From positions 15,233-79,232 of the forward strand of contig JBFWOQ010000011.1 of assembly GCA_050250395.1 (NCBI GenBank): a DNA stretch of 64,000 nt. Reading direction: 5' to 3'. Source of the DNA: JAGPUQ01 sp050250395 (GTDB lineage Bacteria > Pseudomonadota > Gammaproteobacteria > Pseudomonadales > Porticoccaceae). Both the position numbers and the translations under genes were made by a program. Shown in pieces: positions 1 through 8,531 of the stretch. How positions within the stretch are numbered: the stretch's first letter is position 1; each line of letters begins with the position of its first letter. The notes below the pieces were generated by a model that saw only the letters and a program-made list of their open reading frames with translations, was not told the origin of the DNA and made no database searches.

Positions 1-324
1 GACGGCGCAGTACCCGCCGCGGAATTGACCCTCGAAAATGCCCATCGGTTGCGCGCCGCCGGGCCCTGGGGGCAGCATTTTCCCGAGCCCTGTTTCCACG
101 GCGAATTCCGCGTGCACGACGCCCGCGTGGTGGGCGCCACCCACCTCAAGCTGGTGCTGAGCCCGCCGACGGACGATCGGCTGCTCGACGCCATCGCCTT
201 CAACGCGGTCGCCGCCGGGAGCAAGCCGGAGCTCCCCGAGTGCATCCGGATCGTCTATCGGCTTGACGTGAACCGTTTTCGGGGCGCGGAAAGCCTCCAG
301 TTGCTGATCGAACACATCCTGTGA
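1..324 (+). CDS. recJ: RecJ single-strand-specific exonuclease, C-terminal end only
   Basis: The reading frame is open from the first base, so the start lies outside the window. The 107 visible residues match the C-terminal OB-fold of RecJ, the 5'-3' single-strand DNA exonuclease of recombination and mismatch repair. The pattern GPWGQHFPEP, then VVGATHLKLVLSP, DAIAFN and a closing YRLDVNRFRGAESLQLLIEH segment (read here in pieces) is typical of the family. The DHH catalytic domains are not in view. The next gene starts about 200 bases downstream. Confidence 0.88.
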   Translation, partial: DGAVPAAELTLENAHRLRAAGPWGQHFPEPCFHGEFRVHDARVVGATHLKLVLSPPTDDRLLDAIAFNAVAAGSKPELPECIRIVYRLDVNRFRGAESLQLLIEHIL

Positions 325-525
325 TCCGCTGGCGGTGTCTCCCGCGGATGCTTGCGCCGGCCGGTCGCTATGCGAGCGCGTACCATCGGTGGCAAAGTGG
401 CGCACCGGGAGCGCCGACTCAGCGCGAAAACTCTCGGTCACCACACCCTTGCCCCGTCACCGCTCACCTCGATGACGTCGACAACCACTGCGCGACTTGT
501 TGCGCCAACAACCAGAAGAACCCTT

Positions 526-1731
526 ATGGCCGTCCTGCATTCGCCCTCGGGATCTGAATCCGGAGCAGCGCTGTTCAACGCCCAGTTCGTGCTGCTGCTG
601 GCGGTGACGACGCTGTTCGGCCTGTCGTTCTCCACCTATTTTTTGCTGCCCAAATTCCTGGCCGTGGAACTCGCCGCCGACCCGGTCACCATTGGCAGCG
701 TGACCACCATCTTTTGGCTGGCATCGGCACTGACGGTACCCTTCATCGGCGGCCAGATCGACCGGCGCGGGCGCAAGGTCTTTGCCGCCGCCGGCGGTCT
801 GGTCCTCGCGCTGTCCTGCGCCGGGTTTTTTTGGGTCGACAGCGTCGGGCCGCTGGTGTGGGCGTTGCGCATCCTCCAGGGCATCGGCTTCACATTGTTT
901 TATGTCGCCGTGGCAACCCTGGCGACCGATCTGTCGCCGCCGGCCCGCCTGGGGCAGGCGCTCGGCATTTTCGGCGCGGTGATGATCTTCACCAACGCGG
1001 TGGGGCCGGCCTTCGCCGAGTGGACATCGGAGCATTTCGGCTGGAAGACGGTGTTCGCGGCGACCGCCGTCACCTCGGTGCTGGCCGCGGTATTCTCGCG
1101 GCTGATCCACGAGCATCGGCACGCGCCGCCGGCGGGCGAGCGCCACGCAAGTCTGCTCGCCGTATTGCGCCGGCCCGGCATGTTGCCGGTGACCCTGGTC
1201 TCGGCCATGGTGGGCTGGGTATTTGGCACCCTGTTCACGTTTTATCAGCCCTGGGCACTGTCTCTCGGCATCCAGAAGGTCGCGATCTATCTGGTCGCCT
1301 ACGCCGTGGCGGCGGTGTCCGTGCGCGTGCTGTGCGGCGATCTGGCCGACCGCCTGGGGCGGTTGAAGGTGGTGCGCGCGATGCTGGTGCTCTATGTGTT
1401 CGCGCCCCTGGCCTTGATCTGGCTCGACTTTTTCGGCCTTTTCGTCGCCGGCGCCGTGCTGGGTTTGGTGCAGGGCATCTACTATCCGGCGCTGAACGCG
1501 GTGGCGATCGACCTCGCCACGCCCGCCGAGCGCGGCAAGGTCATGGCCGCCTACAACGGCGCGTTCAACCTGGGGCTGTCGGCGGCGGGCCTGGTGCTCG
1601 GCCATGTGGTGATCGCGACCGACTACCGCACCGTGTTTGCGCTGGCCTGCGTGGTCTGCATCGCTGCCTTTGGTCTGCTGGCGCTGACGCCCGAACGGGG
1701 CGGTGCGGGCAGGGGAGAGCCGGTGGCGTAA
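526..1731 (+). CDS. MFS transporter
   Basis: A 401-residue major facilitator superfamily carrier with about 12 hydrophobic segments. The loop after the second helix carries the family motif GGQIDRRGRK, and a weaker copy, GDLADRLGRLK, sits in the second half. I chose ATG 526 because it follows an AGAAGA stretch at a suitable distance and begins just before the first membrane segment; the frame stays open upstream but without hydrophobic or conserved sequence. The substrate cannot be told. Bases 1077-1277 recur at 92 percent identity at 2776-2976, so a second copy of this gene once lay downstream. Confidence 0.85.
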   Translation: MAVLHSPSGSESGAALFNAQFVLLLAVTTLFGLSFSTYFLLPKFLAVELAADPVTIGSVTTIFWLASALTVPFIGGQIDRRGRKVFAAAGGLVLALSCAGFFWVDSVGPLVWALRILQGIGFTLFYVAVATLATDLSPPARLGQALGIFGAVMIFTNAVGPAFAEWTSEHFGWKTVFAATAVTSVLAAVFSRLIHEHRHAPPAGERHASLLAVLRRPGMLPVTLVSAMVGWVFGTLFTFYQPWALSLGIQKVAIYLVAYAVAAVSVRVLCGDLADRLGRLKVVRAMLVLYVFAPLALIWLDFFGLFVAGAVLGLVQGIYYPALNAVAIDLATPAERGKVMAAYNGAFNLGLSAAGLVLGHVVIATDYRTVFALACVVCIAAFGLLALTPERGGAGRGEPVA

Positions 1732-1930
1732 CGCCTGTGTCGCATCAGCCGGGCCACCGATATTTGGGGGCGGCAGGGGGAGCGCTACCGTTGCCTCAGG
1801 TCTCGCCAGCCGCTACAGTCGGGCCGCGCCAGAAGCGCGCCCCGCAACATTGCGTTGAGCATCAAGAATATTATGTGGCTGCTTCTCCAACAGATGTGCG
1901 CCGCTGGCTGGGCCGACCGCCCTCTCACCA

Positions 1931-1990
1931 GCCAATGGAGCGGACGCCTCCGCGCTACGCGGTTCGGCGCCGTTCATTGGCGCGTTAGGT
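1931..1990 (+). mobile_element. attC-like integron recombination site
   Basis: Bases 1931-1948 pair with 1966-1981 to form an imperfect hairpin with two unpaired bases on one strand (G1938 and A1944), an inner CCGCG-CTA-CGCGG stem, and the core box GTTAGGT at 1984-1990. Extrahelical bases plus a GTTRRRY box are the marks of attC sites recognised by integron integrases. The opposite box (RYYYAAC) before 1931 is poorly conserved, so the site may be degenerate. An open reading frame begins 22 bases after the box, as in gene cassettes. No integrase gene is in the window. Confidence 0.55.
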
Positions 1991-2011
1991 GCCAATAGCG
2001 GGTGCAGTCGC

Positions 2012-2731
2012 ATGCTGATCAGTGGGGACGTCTTAAGCTGGAGCTACCGCAACGAGAATGGGTCGGGTCTCACCGATGAAGAACAGGATCGGATTGTCCG
2101 AAGGGCCTACAAGATTTGGCGTCACTCGAACTCTCTGGTTTCTGACGACTCTTCGGAGTTCAAGCTGGCCGACGCAATCGTCGGGTTAAAACGAGCTGTA
2201 AATCACCGTTTGAATACGCTAACGACGTCTTACGCGCTCAATGCGCTGCCATTTTCCAGTGAGAGAAAATCACTCGAAAGACTCCAACACTACGGAATTA
2301 TTCGGCCAGCAATTCTGAAAGAGCTCTTTGGTATACGCAACGCCATTGAACACGCCGATCACGCTCCGCCGAGTGTGAATGACTGCCGAAGATACGTCGA
2401 CTTTGTCTGGTACTTCTTGAAAAGTACCGATTCATTACTAGACATGAAGCTAGAAGACGTAATTTTCTGGCGTGACACAGAAGCGCGATCACTCAGGTTC
2501 TGCCCAAACTTCGACGCAGGCTGGAATATTGAAGTATCGGGAAACCTTCTCCCAGCGGACATACTGCAGTCTTGGGAACCGGGAGCAATCGGCTTGGACG
2601 AATCGATAGGGAGACCAAGCTATCGTACACCTGAGATTTTCGGCCGCTGGAGACCTACCTCTGAGCAATTATGCACCTTTGCAAGAACATATTTTGAATT
2701 GTCCGGCTACCCATGGGACGACCATGAATGA
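2012..2731 (+). CDS. HEPN-like protein in a presumed gene cassette
   Basis: This 239-residue protein has no family I can name with certainty. Residues 109-114 read RNAIEH, an R-x4-H motif inside a helical stretch (LKELFGIRNAIEHAD), as in HEPN domains. Many HEPN proteins are RNases of toxin-antitoxin, abortive infection or other defence systems. Flanking segments look helical and soluble, with no signal peptide. Base composition is clearly lower in GC than the neighbours and codon use differs, which fits acquisition. It starts with ATG just after the attC-like site. Nuclease activity is inferred only from the motif; a scaffold or Swt1/Abi-like role is equally possible. Confidence 0.6.
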   Translation: MLISGDVLSWSYRNENGSGLTDEEQDRIVRRAYKIWRHSNSLVSDDSSEFKLADAIVGLKRAVNHRLNTLTTSYALNALPFSSERKSLERLQHYGIIRPAILKELFGIRNAIEHADHAPPSVNDCRRYVDFVWYFLKSTDSLLDMKLEDVIFWRDTEARSLRFCPNFDAGWNIEVSGNLLPADILQSWEPGAIGLDESIGRPSYRTPEIFGRWRPTSEQLCTFARTYFELSGYPWDDHE

Positions 2732-2775
2732 GGGCGCATAAAAAGTGCAATTCCTCTCCGGAATTGACCTGTCAC

Positions 2776-2976
2776 GGTGCTTGCCGCGGTATTCTCGCGC
2801 CTGATCCACGAACATCGGCACGCGCCTCCGGCGGGCGAGCGCCACGCGAGTCTGCTCGCCGTATTGCGCCGACCCGGCATGCTGTCGGTGACCATGGTCT
2901 CGGCCATGGTGAGTTGGGCATTTGGCGCCCTGTTCACGTTTTATCAGCCCTGGGTGCTGTCCCTCGGCATCCAGAA
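2776..2976 (+). pseudogene. Fragment of a second MFS transporter copy
   Basis: These 201 bases align without gaps to 1077-1277 inside the intact MFS gene, with 16 differences by my count (92 percent identity). They encode only about 67 residues of the central loop and one or two helices. Homology stops abruptly on both sides: on the left soon after the HEPN-like gene, on the right in unrelated sequence. This is a remnant, not a functional gene. It shows that the cassette-like block lies between two copies of transporter sequence. Confidence 0.85.
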
Positions 2977-3002
2977 TGCTGCTTTTTTATAGGAAGCCCT
3001 GA

Positions 3003-3194
3003 ATGCTCTTCGCCCTGTACATATGCTTCCACCTTTCCCTGTGCGTATGGGTGATCTTCATGGGTGGTGCGCGTGTCATCGAAGGTTCATGGCTCGCGGC
3101 ATTCGAGTTTCATCCCATGGCGGGCGAGCGGGAGATCAAATTGCTTGCATGGCTCTACTTGCTCACTCTGCCTATCATCCTACTGTTACGGTAG
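3003..3194 (+). CDS. Small membrane protein, unknown
   Basis: A 63-residue open frame with two hydrophobic segments (about residues 2-21 and 47-62) joined by a short loop with GARVIEGS and GEREIK. No recognisable family. It begins with ATG just downstream of the MFS remnant and ends about 70 bases before the convergent bacterioferritin-like gene. It could be a small inner-membrane protein or the truncated end of a larger one. No strong ribosome binding site is visible. Confidence 0.35.
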   Translation: MLFALYICFHLSLCVWVIFMGGARVIEGSWLAAFEFHPMAGEREIKLLAWLYLLTLPIILLLR

Positions 3195-3266
3195 GGCAGT
3201 ACATTGCGCAGATAACGCCCGACCAATAGTTACTGCCGACGTCGCTGGGCGGCGGTCGCCGCCGCA

Positions 3267-3806
3267 TCAGGACCCCATCTCTTCCAGCAGCCCGACCAGA
3301 TCGTCGGCGTGTTCCTCTTCCATGGCGAGGATGCCCTCCAGCATGCGGCGGGTGGTGGAGTCCCGGGTGCCCAGATAGGCGATCATCTCGCGGTAGCTGT
3401 CGATGGCGATGCGCTCGGCGACCAGATCCTCGCGGATCATGTCGAGCAGGTTTTCGCCTTCCACGTATTCGGCGTGACTGCGCGAGGCCAGCCCCTCGGG
3501 CGAGAAGTCGGGCGCGCCACCGAGCTGGACGATGCGCTGGGCGAGCTGGTCGGCGTGAGCCTGCTCTTCGTTGGCGTGCAGCAAGAATTCCGCGGCCACG
3601 CTCTGGGCATTGATGCCGGCGGCCATGAAGTGGTGGCGCCGGTAGCGCAGCACGCACACCAGCTCGGTGGCGAGGGCGGCATTGAGCAGCTTGACCACGG
3701 TGTCGAGGTTGGCGCCGTAGCCGGAGGTGACGGCACCCTGTTCGATGTGCTGACGCGCGCGCTTGCGCAGGGTTTTGATGTCGGTAAGAAAGGGTTGCTC
3801 GGACAT
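3267..3806 (-). CDS. Bacterioferritin-like diiron protein
   Basis: A 179-residue ferritin-like four-helix protein. Iron-site glutamates and histidines are visible in the order ATELVCVLRY, HANEEQAHAD, EDLVAERIA and MEEEHADDL, matching the E...ExxH...E...ExxH pattern. Such proteins store iron or detoxify iron and peroxide in the cytoplasm. ATG 3806 is preceded by GGAGGAG, a strong ribosome binding site, which decides the start. The length is near that of bacterioferritin and of the related Dps-like group; the heme methionine of classical Bfr is not obvious. It is divergent from the CDF metal exporter, so both may answer to metal stress. Confidence 0.82.
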   Translation of the reverse strand: MSEQPFLTDIKTLRKRARQHIEQGAVTSGYGANLDTVVKLLNAALATELVCVLRYRRHHFMAAGINAQSVAAEFLLHANEEQAHADQLAQRIVQLGGAPDFSPEGLASRSHAEYVEGENLLDMIREDLVAERIAIDSYREMIAYLGTRDSTTRRMLEGILAMEEEHADDLVGLLEEMGS

Positions 3807-3930
3807 TGGGTTGCTCCTCCCCCGCAGGGGGTGATCGGGATGGCGCCGACAGTGTTGGCCGCGACGGGCAGGATACCCGCCGCGGACGGCCGGGCGCCAC
3901 CGCACTCGGTTACCATGCCGGCATTACCCG

Positions 3931-4860
3931 ATGGACGAGACCCCGGTGCCCTCCACGCACGACCATGGTGCAGGCCATCACCGCCACGAGCATGCGATCG
4001 TCCGCGACGCGGGCCGGGCCATCGGCTTTGCGTTCTGGCTCAACTTCAGCTTTGCGATCATCGAGTTCGTCGGCGGCCGCTGGGCCGGTAGCACTGCGAT
4101 CATGGCGAACGCCGTGCATGATTTCGGCGACAGCATGGCGATCGGTTTCGGCTGGGCCATGAGTCGCCTCGCCGAGCGCCGAGCCAGCGAGACCTTCAGC
4201 TACGGCTTCGGGCGCCTGTCGCTGTTTGGCGCCCTGATCAATGGCGTCATTCTGGTGGCGGGCTCGGCCTGGGTGTTGTGGCTGGCGCTACCGCGGCTCG
4301 CGGCGCCGGTGATGCCCCATGCGCCCGGCATGGTGGCGCTCGCGGTGCTGGGCGTGACGATCAACGGCATCGCCGCCTGGCGCCTGGCGGGGGGCGCGAC
4401 CTTGAACGAGCGGATGCTGAACTGGCATCTGCTCGAGGACGTGGCCGGCTGGGCGGTGGTGCTGGTGACGGGAGCGGCGCTGCTGGTGGTGGACTGGCCG
4501 ATCCTGGACCCGCTGCTGTCGATCGCGTTGACGGGACTGATTCTGTTCAACGTGGCGCGCAATCTGGCCAAGACCGGGCGGCTGTTCTTCCAGGCCAGTC
4601 CGGATGCCGCCCTGGCGCGGGAAGTGGCGGCGCGACTCCGGGCCGTGGATCATGTGGTGGATCTGCACCATTTGCATCTGTGGTCGCTGGACGGCGAGCG
4701 TCATGTGCTGACGGTGCATCTGGACGTCGACGAACCCCTGACCAACGCGGTGCAACAGCGCATCAAAAGTGACGTGGCCGCGGCGCTTGCCAGCTATCGC
4801 TTCGCCCACACCACCATCGAGATCGAGCAGGTCGAGGAGCAGTGCCGGGATGCTCCCTGA
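3931..4860 (+). CDS. Cation diffusion facilitator metal exporter
   Basis: A 309-residue inner-membrane CDF (CzcD/ZitB-type) proton-driven exporter, probably for zinc or other divalent metals. It begins with a His-rich cytoplasmic tail (residues 10-21), then six membrane segments. The two metal-site motifs are HDFGD (near residue 65) and HLLED (near 168). A cytoplasmic C-terminal domain ends with HHLHLWSLDGERH, as in the family. It is convergent with the zinc-type ABC importer, only four bases apart, so export and import genes for metal sit together. The exact metal is not determined. Confidence 0.88.
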   Translation: MDETPVPSTHDHGAGHHRHEHAIVRDAGRAIGFAFWLNFSFAIIEFVGGRWAGSTAIMANAVHDFGDSMAIGFGWAMSRLAERRASETFSYGFGRLSLFGALINGVILVAGSAWVLWLALPRLAAPVMPHAPGMVALAVLGVTINGIAAWRLAGGATLNERMLNWHLLEDVAGWAVVLVTGAALLVVDWPILDPLLSIALTGLILFNVARNLAKTGRLFFQASPDAALAREVAARLRAVDHVVDLHHLHLWSLDGERHVLTVHLDVDEPLTNAVQQRIKSDVAAALASYRFAHTTIEIEQVEEQCRDAP

Positions 4861-4864
4861 GCGC

Positions 4865-5593
4865 TCATCGCGCCCGGGAGGCGCCGGCTACCACCACCAG
4901 CGCCAGCACGATGGCCGCCCCGGCCGGCAGGTCGAACAGGCCCGACGCCAGCAGGCCCAGCCCGTAGCCGGCGACGCCGACCGCATAGGCGCGCCACAGC
5001 CGGCCCGCCGCCGCCAGGGCCGGCACGATCAGGCTGGCGAACACCAGGTACACGCCCACCACCTGCACCGAGGCCGTGACGGTGAGCGCGAACAGCAGGT
5101 AGAAGCCGAGCGCGGAGGCCTTCAGATTCAGGCCGAACCAGCCGACCAGCACCGCGGCCGTGACCAGCGCCAGCGGCGCGAGGCCGCCCCAGGTGCTCCA
5201 CAGGATCTGCCCCACCAGCAGTTCCTGCAGGTGCTCGCCGGCGTGCGGATCCTGGCTCATCAGCACCACGGCGGCGCAGGCCGCGGCCACGAAGCTGACC
5301 CCGATCACCGCCTCCAGATGGGCCGGGTTTCTCTTCTCCATCCAGCGCAGGGCCAGCGCCCCGGCCAGCGCGGCGAGCACCGCGCTCGCCTGGGTGCGCC
5401 AGCCGTCCACCGCGAAGCCGAGCGTGCTGGCGATGACGATGCCCAGACCCGCGATCTGTGCGATGGCCAGATCGATGAAGATGATCCCGCGGCGCAGCAC
5501 CTCCATGCCCAGCGGCACGTGGCTGGCCAGCACCAGCGCTCCCGCCGCCAGTGCCGGCAGCAGGATGCTGGGCTCGAGGCCGTCGAGCGTCAT
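4865..5593 (-). CDS. znuB: Metal ABC transporter permease, ZnuB family
   Basis: A 242-residue membrane permease of the ABC-3 family (ZnuB/TroC/MntB), very hydrophobic with about seven to eight helices. The conserved central region GVSFVAAACAAVVLMS and the late VVGVYLVFASLIVPALAA segment are typical. It imports zinc or a similar divalent metal delivered by the solute-binding protein. ATG 5593 overlaps the stop of the upstream znuA-like gene by four bases, indicating translational coupling. No ATP-binding partner gene (znuC) is in the cluster, so the ATPase must come from elsewhere. Confidence 0.85.
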   Translation of the reverse strand: MTLDGLEPSILLPALAAGALVLASHVPLGMEVLRRGIIFIDLAIAQIAGLGIVIASTLGFAVDGWRTQASAVLAALAGALALRWMEKRNPAHLEAVIGVSFVAAACAAVVLMSQDPHAGEHLQELLVGQILWSTWGGLAPLALVTAAVLVGWFGLNLKASALGFYLLFALTVTASVQVVGVYLVFASLIVPALAAAGRLWRAYAVGVAGYGLGLLASGLFDLPAGAAIVLALVVVAGASRAR

Positions 5594-6492
5594 GGTGCGG
5601 CCTGCAGCAGGCGGCTCAGGGTGTCGTCGAACAGGCCGAACAGATCCTTGGCGCCCGGCGAGCCGCCGACGGTGTAGGGCAGTTCCAGCGCCGGGATACT
5701 GGCCCGGCTGGCCAGCCATTCGGAGGCCTTGGGCGACTCGTAGGCGGTGCGCAGCACCATCCGCGCCGGCGTCGCCTTGAGCGTTTCCAGCAATTGCGCC
5801 AGGTGACTGGCGGTCGGCTCCATGCCGGGCCTGGGCTCCAGTTCGCCGATGATCGTCAGGCCCAGCCAGTCGGCGAGGTAACCCCAGTTGCGGTGCTGCG
5901 CCACCACCGGCACGCCCTTCAGGCGCGCGCCCTGCTGGTCCCAGCGCGCGATCACCGCCGTCCAGCGACGCTGGAAGTCGGCATGGCGATCGGCGTAGCG
6001 GGCGGCGTTCGCCGGGTCCAGTTCGCTCAGGCGCCGGGCCAGGCCCTCGGCCACCCGGGCGATGTTGCGCGGATCGAGGTGCAGATGCGGGTTGCCGGCG
6101 GCGTGGATGTCGCCCTGCGCCCGATCAAGCACCGTCGGCCGCTCGATGAGGCGGGCAAAGCGCGCCGCCTCGAAGTAGCCCGGCTGGCCAAGCTGGATGC
6201 GTCCGTTGCCGGCCTCGCGCTGGAGCAGCGGCAGCCAGCCGCTTTCCAGTTCCGCCCCGGTGCAGATCAGCAGATCGGCCCGCCGCGCCTTGGCCAGCAG
6301 CGAGGGCCGCGCCTGGATGCGGTGCGGGTCCTGCTGGGCGGTGGTGGCCGAATCGACCTTGGCCAGATCGCCGGCCAGTTCCTGTGTCAACGCGGCCCAT
6401 TCGGGTTCGCAGGTCAGTACGTCGAGCGCTGCCCGGGCCGCCGGAGCGACCAGCTCCAGCATGGCCAAGGTCATGACAATCACGTATTTCAT
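5590..6492 (-). CDS. znuA: Periplasmic zinc-type metal-binding protein, ZnuA/TroA family
   Basis: A 300-residue solute-binding protein with an N-terminal signal peptide ending near AARA (residues 18-21). The metal ligands of cluster A-I binders are visible: NPHLHLDP near residue 132, AQHRNWGYL near 198, and a late acidic ligand region. It captures zinc (or manganese) in the periplasm and passes it to the permease encoded immediately downstream. The His-rich loop of classical ZnuA is short here. It follows the porin gene by 12 bases, so porin, binder and permease form one operon. Confidence 0.87.
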   Translation of the reverse strand: MKYVIVMTLAMLELVAPAARAALDVLTCEPEWAALTQELAGDLAKVDSATTAQQDPHRIQARPSLLAKARRADLLICTGAELESGWLPLLQREAGNGRIQLGQPGYFEAARFARLIERPTVLDRAQGDIHAAGNPHLHLDPRNIARVAEGLARRLSELDPANAARYADRHADFQRRWTAVIARWDQQGARLKGVPVVAQHRNWGYLADWLGLTIIGELEPRPGMEPTASHLAQLLETLKATPARMVLRTAYESPKASEWLASRASIPALELPYTVGGSPGAKDLFGLFDDTLSRLLQAAP

Positions 6493-6504
6493 GGGTGCTT
6501 TCCT

Positions 6505-7875
6505 TCAGAATTTGTGGGCGCCGTGGGCGCCGATGCTCAGGATGTATTGCAGGATGAGCTGGTTGTCGGGGTCATCCTCGAACGATTTGTCGCGGGCGAA
6601 TTGCAGCCGGAAGCGCGAGAACTCCGACGGCGAGTAATCCGTCATCAGGCTCCAGCGGCTCGGGTCGAAATCGGAGGTGTCGAAGAAGGCCCCGTTGGCG
6701 CCCAAATCGACCGACCCGGCATCGAGCCGGTCGTAGCGCACACCGGTGCGCCAGCGCGGCCTGAACTGATAGACGGCCTGCGCATAGCCGCCCGACTGGG
6801 CGCTGTCGTAGCGGTCCGTCAGACCCAGGCAGGCGCCGCCCGCCGCGGAATCGTCCTGGCACGCCAAATCCCCATCCTCGTCGCGATCGAAATACTCCGC
6901 CGCGAAGATGAAATTGCGCTCCCGCGGGTTGCCGTCCGGCGCCCATTTCCAGACGAAGTCGGCAAGCCAGGTTTTGGACTTGCCCGAGAACGCCGTCAGC
7001 GCCTCGAAATCGTTGATGTCGTCGAGGAAGGCTTCGCGCTCGCGCGGCGATGCGCGCAGGTAGGACACACCGGCGCGCCAGGAATGCGCGACCCCGACAT
7101 CGCCACCGACATGGGCGAAGGCGGCCCAGGCATCCGCGCCGTTCTTGTCCGCGCCCGCATCCGAGCCGGGGAAGAACTGCCCCTTGGCCACCTCGGCGCC
7201 CAGTTCCAGGAACAGCTCGGTCGGCGCCAGCCAGCGCAGTTGCAGGCCGTCCTGTTTCAGCGCTTCGCCGAACAGCGCCGAGTACATCAGGCTGTTGTCG
7301 GCAAAATCCCAGGCGTGCGGGTGTTTCTCGTTCTGGTAGCCGATGCCGGACCGGAAGCGACCGCCCTTCGCGGTCAGCCCGTGGCCCAGGCGCAGGGTCT
7401 GGAACCAGGCCTCCTCGACCTCCACCTCCTCGTCCGCGACCGCCAGATTGACGAAGGCGCGCGAGTAGGGATCGACGTTGGCACTGGCCACCACCTCGAT
7501 ATGGTCGAGCGTGAAGCCGCGTTCGCCGTGCGCGTGTCCGCCAGACGGCATGAAACCGGTGATCGGCCGCTCGCCGCCGGCGCGGTCGATGTAGGCGCCC
7601 TGCAGGATCAGCGAGAGCTCCGGATTGAAGGCATTGGCCGCGGTCGGCGCCGGCGCGGCGCTTGCCGCCGCCTCCTGCTGGGCGTTGTCGGCCTTGACCT
7701 CGGCCGTCTGCACGCGGCTTTCGAGGGCCTTCAGACGCGCCTCGTAGTCGGCCTGCAGGGCCTTGAATTTCTGATCGAACTCGGCGCGCAGGGCGTCGAT
7801 GTCGGTGGCGGCGCGAGACGCCGCGGACCACGGCATGGCAATGGCCACTGCCACCGCGAGGATGGTTTTGTTCAT
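6505..7875 (-). CDS. Outer-membrane porin-like protein of the zinc uptake operon
   Basis: A 456-residue protein with a signal peptide ending ASRAA, a coiled coil at about residues 25-65 (DQKFKALQADYEARLKALES), then alternating beta-strand sequence with aromatic girdles and Asp/Gly-rich turns, as in 16-18-strand porins. It ends in phenylalanine (HGAHKF), the usual outer-membrane sorting signal. Similar porin genes are often found next to ZnuA genes in gammaproteobacteria; a role in letting zinc or a zinc ligand through the outer membrane is inferred from this position. ATG 7875 has GGGAGC upstream. Confidence 0.75.
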   Translation of the reverse strand: MNKTILAVAVAIAMPWSAASRAATDIDALRAEFDQKFKALQADYEARLKALESRVQTAEVKADNAQQEAAASAAPAPTAANAFNPELSLILQGAYIDRAGGERPITGFMPSGGHAHGERGFTLDHIEVVASANVDPYSRAFVNLAVADEEVEVEEAWFQTLRLGHGLTAKGGRFRSGIGYQNEKHPHAWDFADNSLMYSALFGEALKQDGLQLRWLAPTELFLELGAEVAKGQFFPGSDAGADKNGADAWAAFAHVGGDVGVAHSWRAGVSYLRASPREREAFLDDINDFEALTAFSGKSKTWLADFVWKWAPDGNPRERNFIFAAEYFDRDEDGDLACQDDSAAGGACLGLTDRYDSAQSGGYAQAVYQFRPRWRTGVRYDRLDAGSVDLGANGAFFDTSDFDPSRWSLMTDYSPSEFSRFRLQFARDKSFEDDPDNQLILQYILSIGAHGAHKF

Positions 7876-7943
7876 GGGATGCTCCCGTAACGACCAAGCG
7901 CCCGGCAGCTGGGTGCCGGATCGCAAATTAAGGATGGGGAAAC

Positions 7944-8261
7944 TCAGGTCGTGGGAAGGAGCGGCGGAGCGCGGGGCTGAAACGCGGCGTACGGAGTCAG
8001 CGCGATGGCTTGTGAAACCAGGTAGGTCGGTGACGGGTGAACGGGTGCGACCACAGCCCGGATCGCCTCGGGCGCGAGGCCGGGCTGCTGGGTGTCGGCG
8101 CCCAGAAAGGCGTCGCAGGTGCTGGTGTGGGCGTGGAAAGGATGGTCCGCGTCATGCACTGCCACCGCCACCTGGCCCGCGGCCAGCAGCGCCACCGCCA
8201 ACAGTACCCGCGCCGCGGCGAGAGCGGGGAAGCGGGACCAGGAGCGGGGTTGCGGGGGCAT
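7944..8261 (-). CDS. Small exported His-containing protein, unknown
   Basis: A predicted 105-residue protein with a hydrophobic N-terminal segment (ARVLLAVALLAAGQVAVA) followed by HDADHPFHAHTSTCDAF, a cluster of four histidines and a cysteine suited to metal binding. The rest is Pro/Ala-rich. It precedes the porin gene in the same direction, so it is probably the first gene of the metal operon. The start is uncertain; upstream in-frame starts would add up to 60 residues without conserved character. No regulator site of the Zur type was recognised in front. Confidence 0.5.
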   Translation of the reverse strand: MPPQPRSWSRFPALAAARVLLAVALLAAGQVAVAVHDADHPFHAHTSTCDAFLGADTQQPGLAPEAIRAVVAPVHPSPTYLVSQAIALTPYAAFQPRAPPLLPTT

Positions 8262-8531
8262 CGACAGGTGCGGATGGGTCGCGGGTCTGGCGGCGATCCT
8301 AACCGGGGCGTCGGAGCGAGACAAGCGCGCAAGCGCCATCCGTCGCGGTGGCGGCGAGGCGTGCAGCTCGCAGCCTTGCATGCCTGCATCCCGACCGACG
8401 CCAGTGTGGCAAGTCATTTGCCTCGCTTTATTGGTTACCATGGGTCAACCCGGCGCGGCGGAAGACCGCCGCTGGTCCAACCGCCGCGACGGTCGATTCG
8501 CGTGGATCACCGGCAAGGAGATGCAGTACTC

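Noticed and set aside
1732..2011. Integron integrase gene or attI site near the attC-like hairpin
   Set aside because: No tyrosine-recombinase coding sequence occurs in the window and the sequence before the hairpin does not resemble a known attI.
5551..7890. Open frame of 779 codons on the plus strand opposite the metal uptake genes
   Set aside because: Same reason: it mirrors znuA and the porin gene and has no recognisable domain.
8262..8531. Zur box before the zinc cluster or before nhaA
   Set aside because: No palindrome of the GTTATAA type was found by eye.
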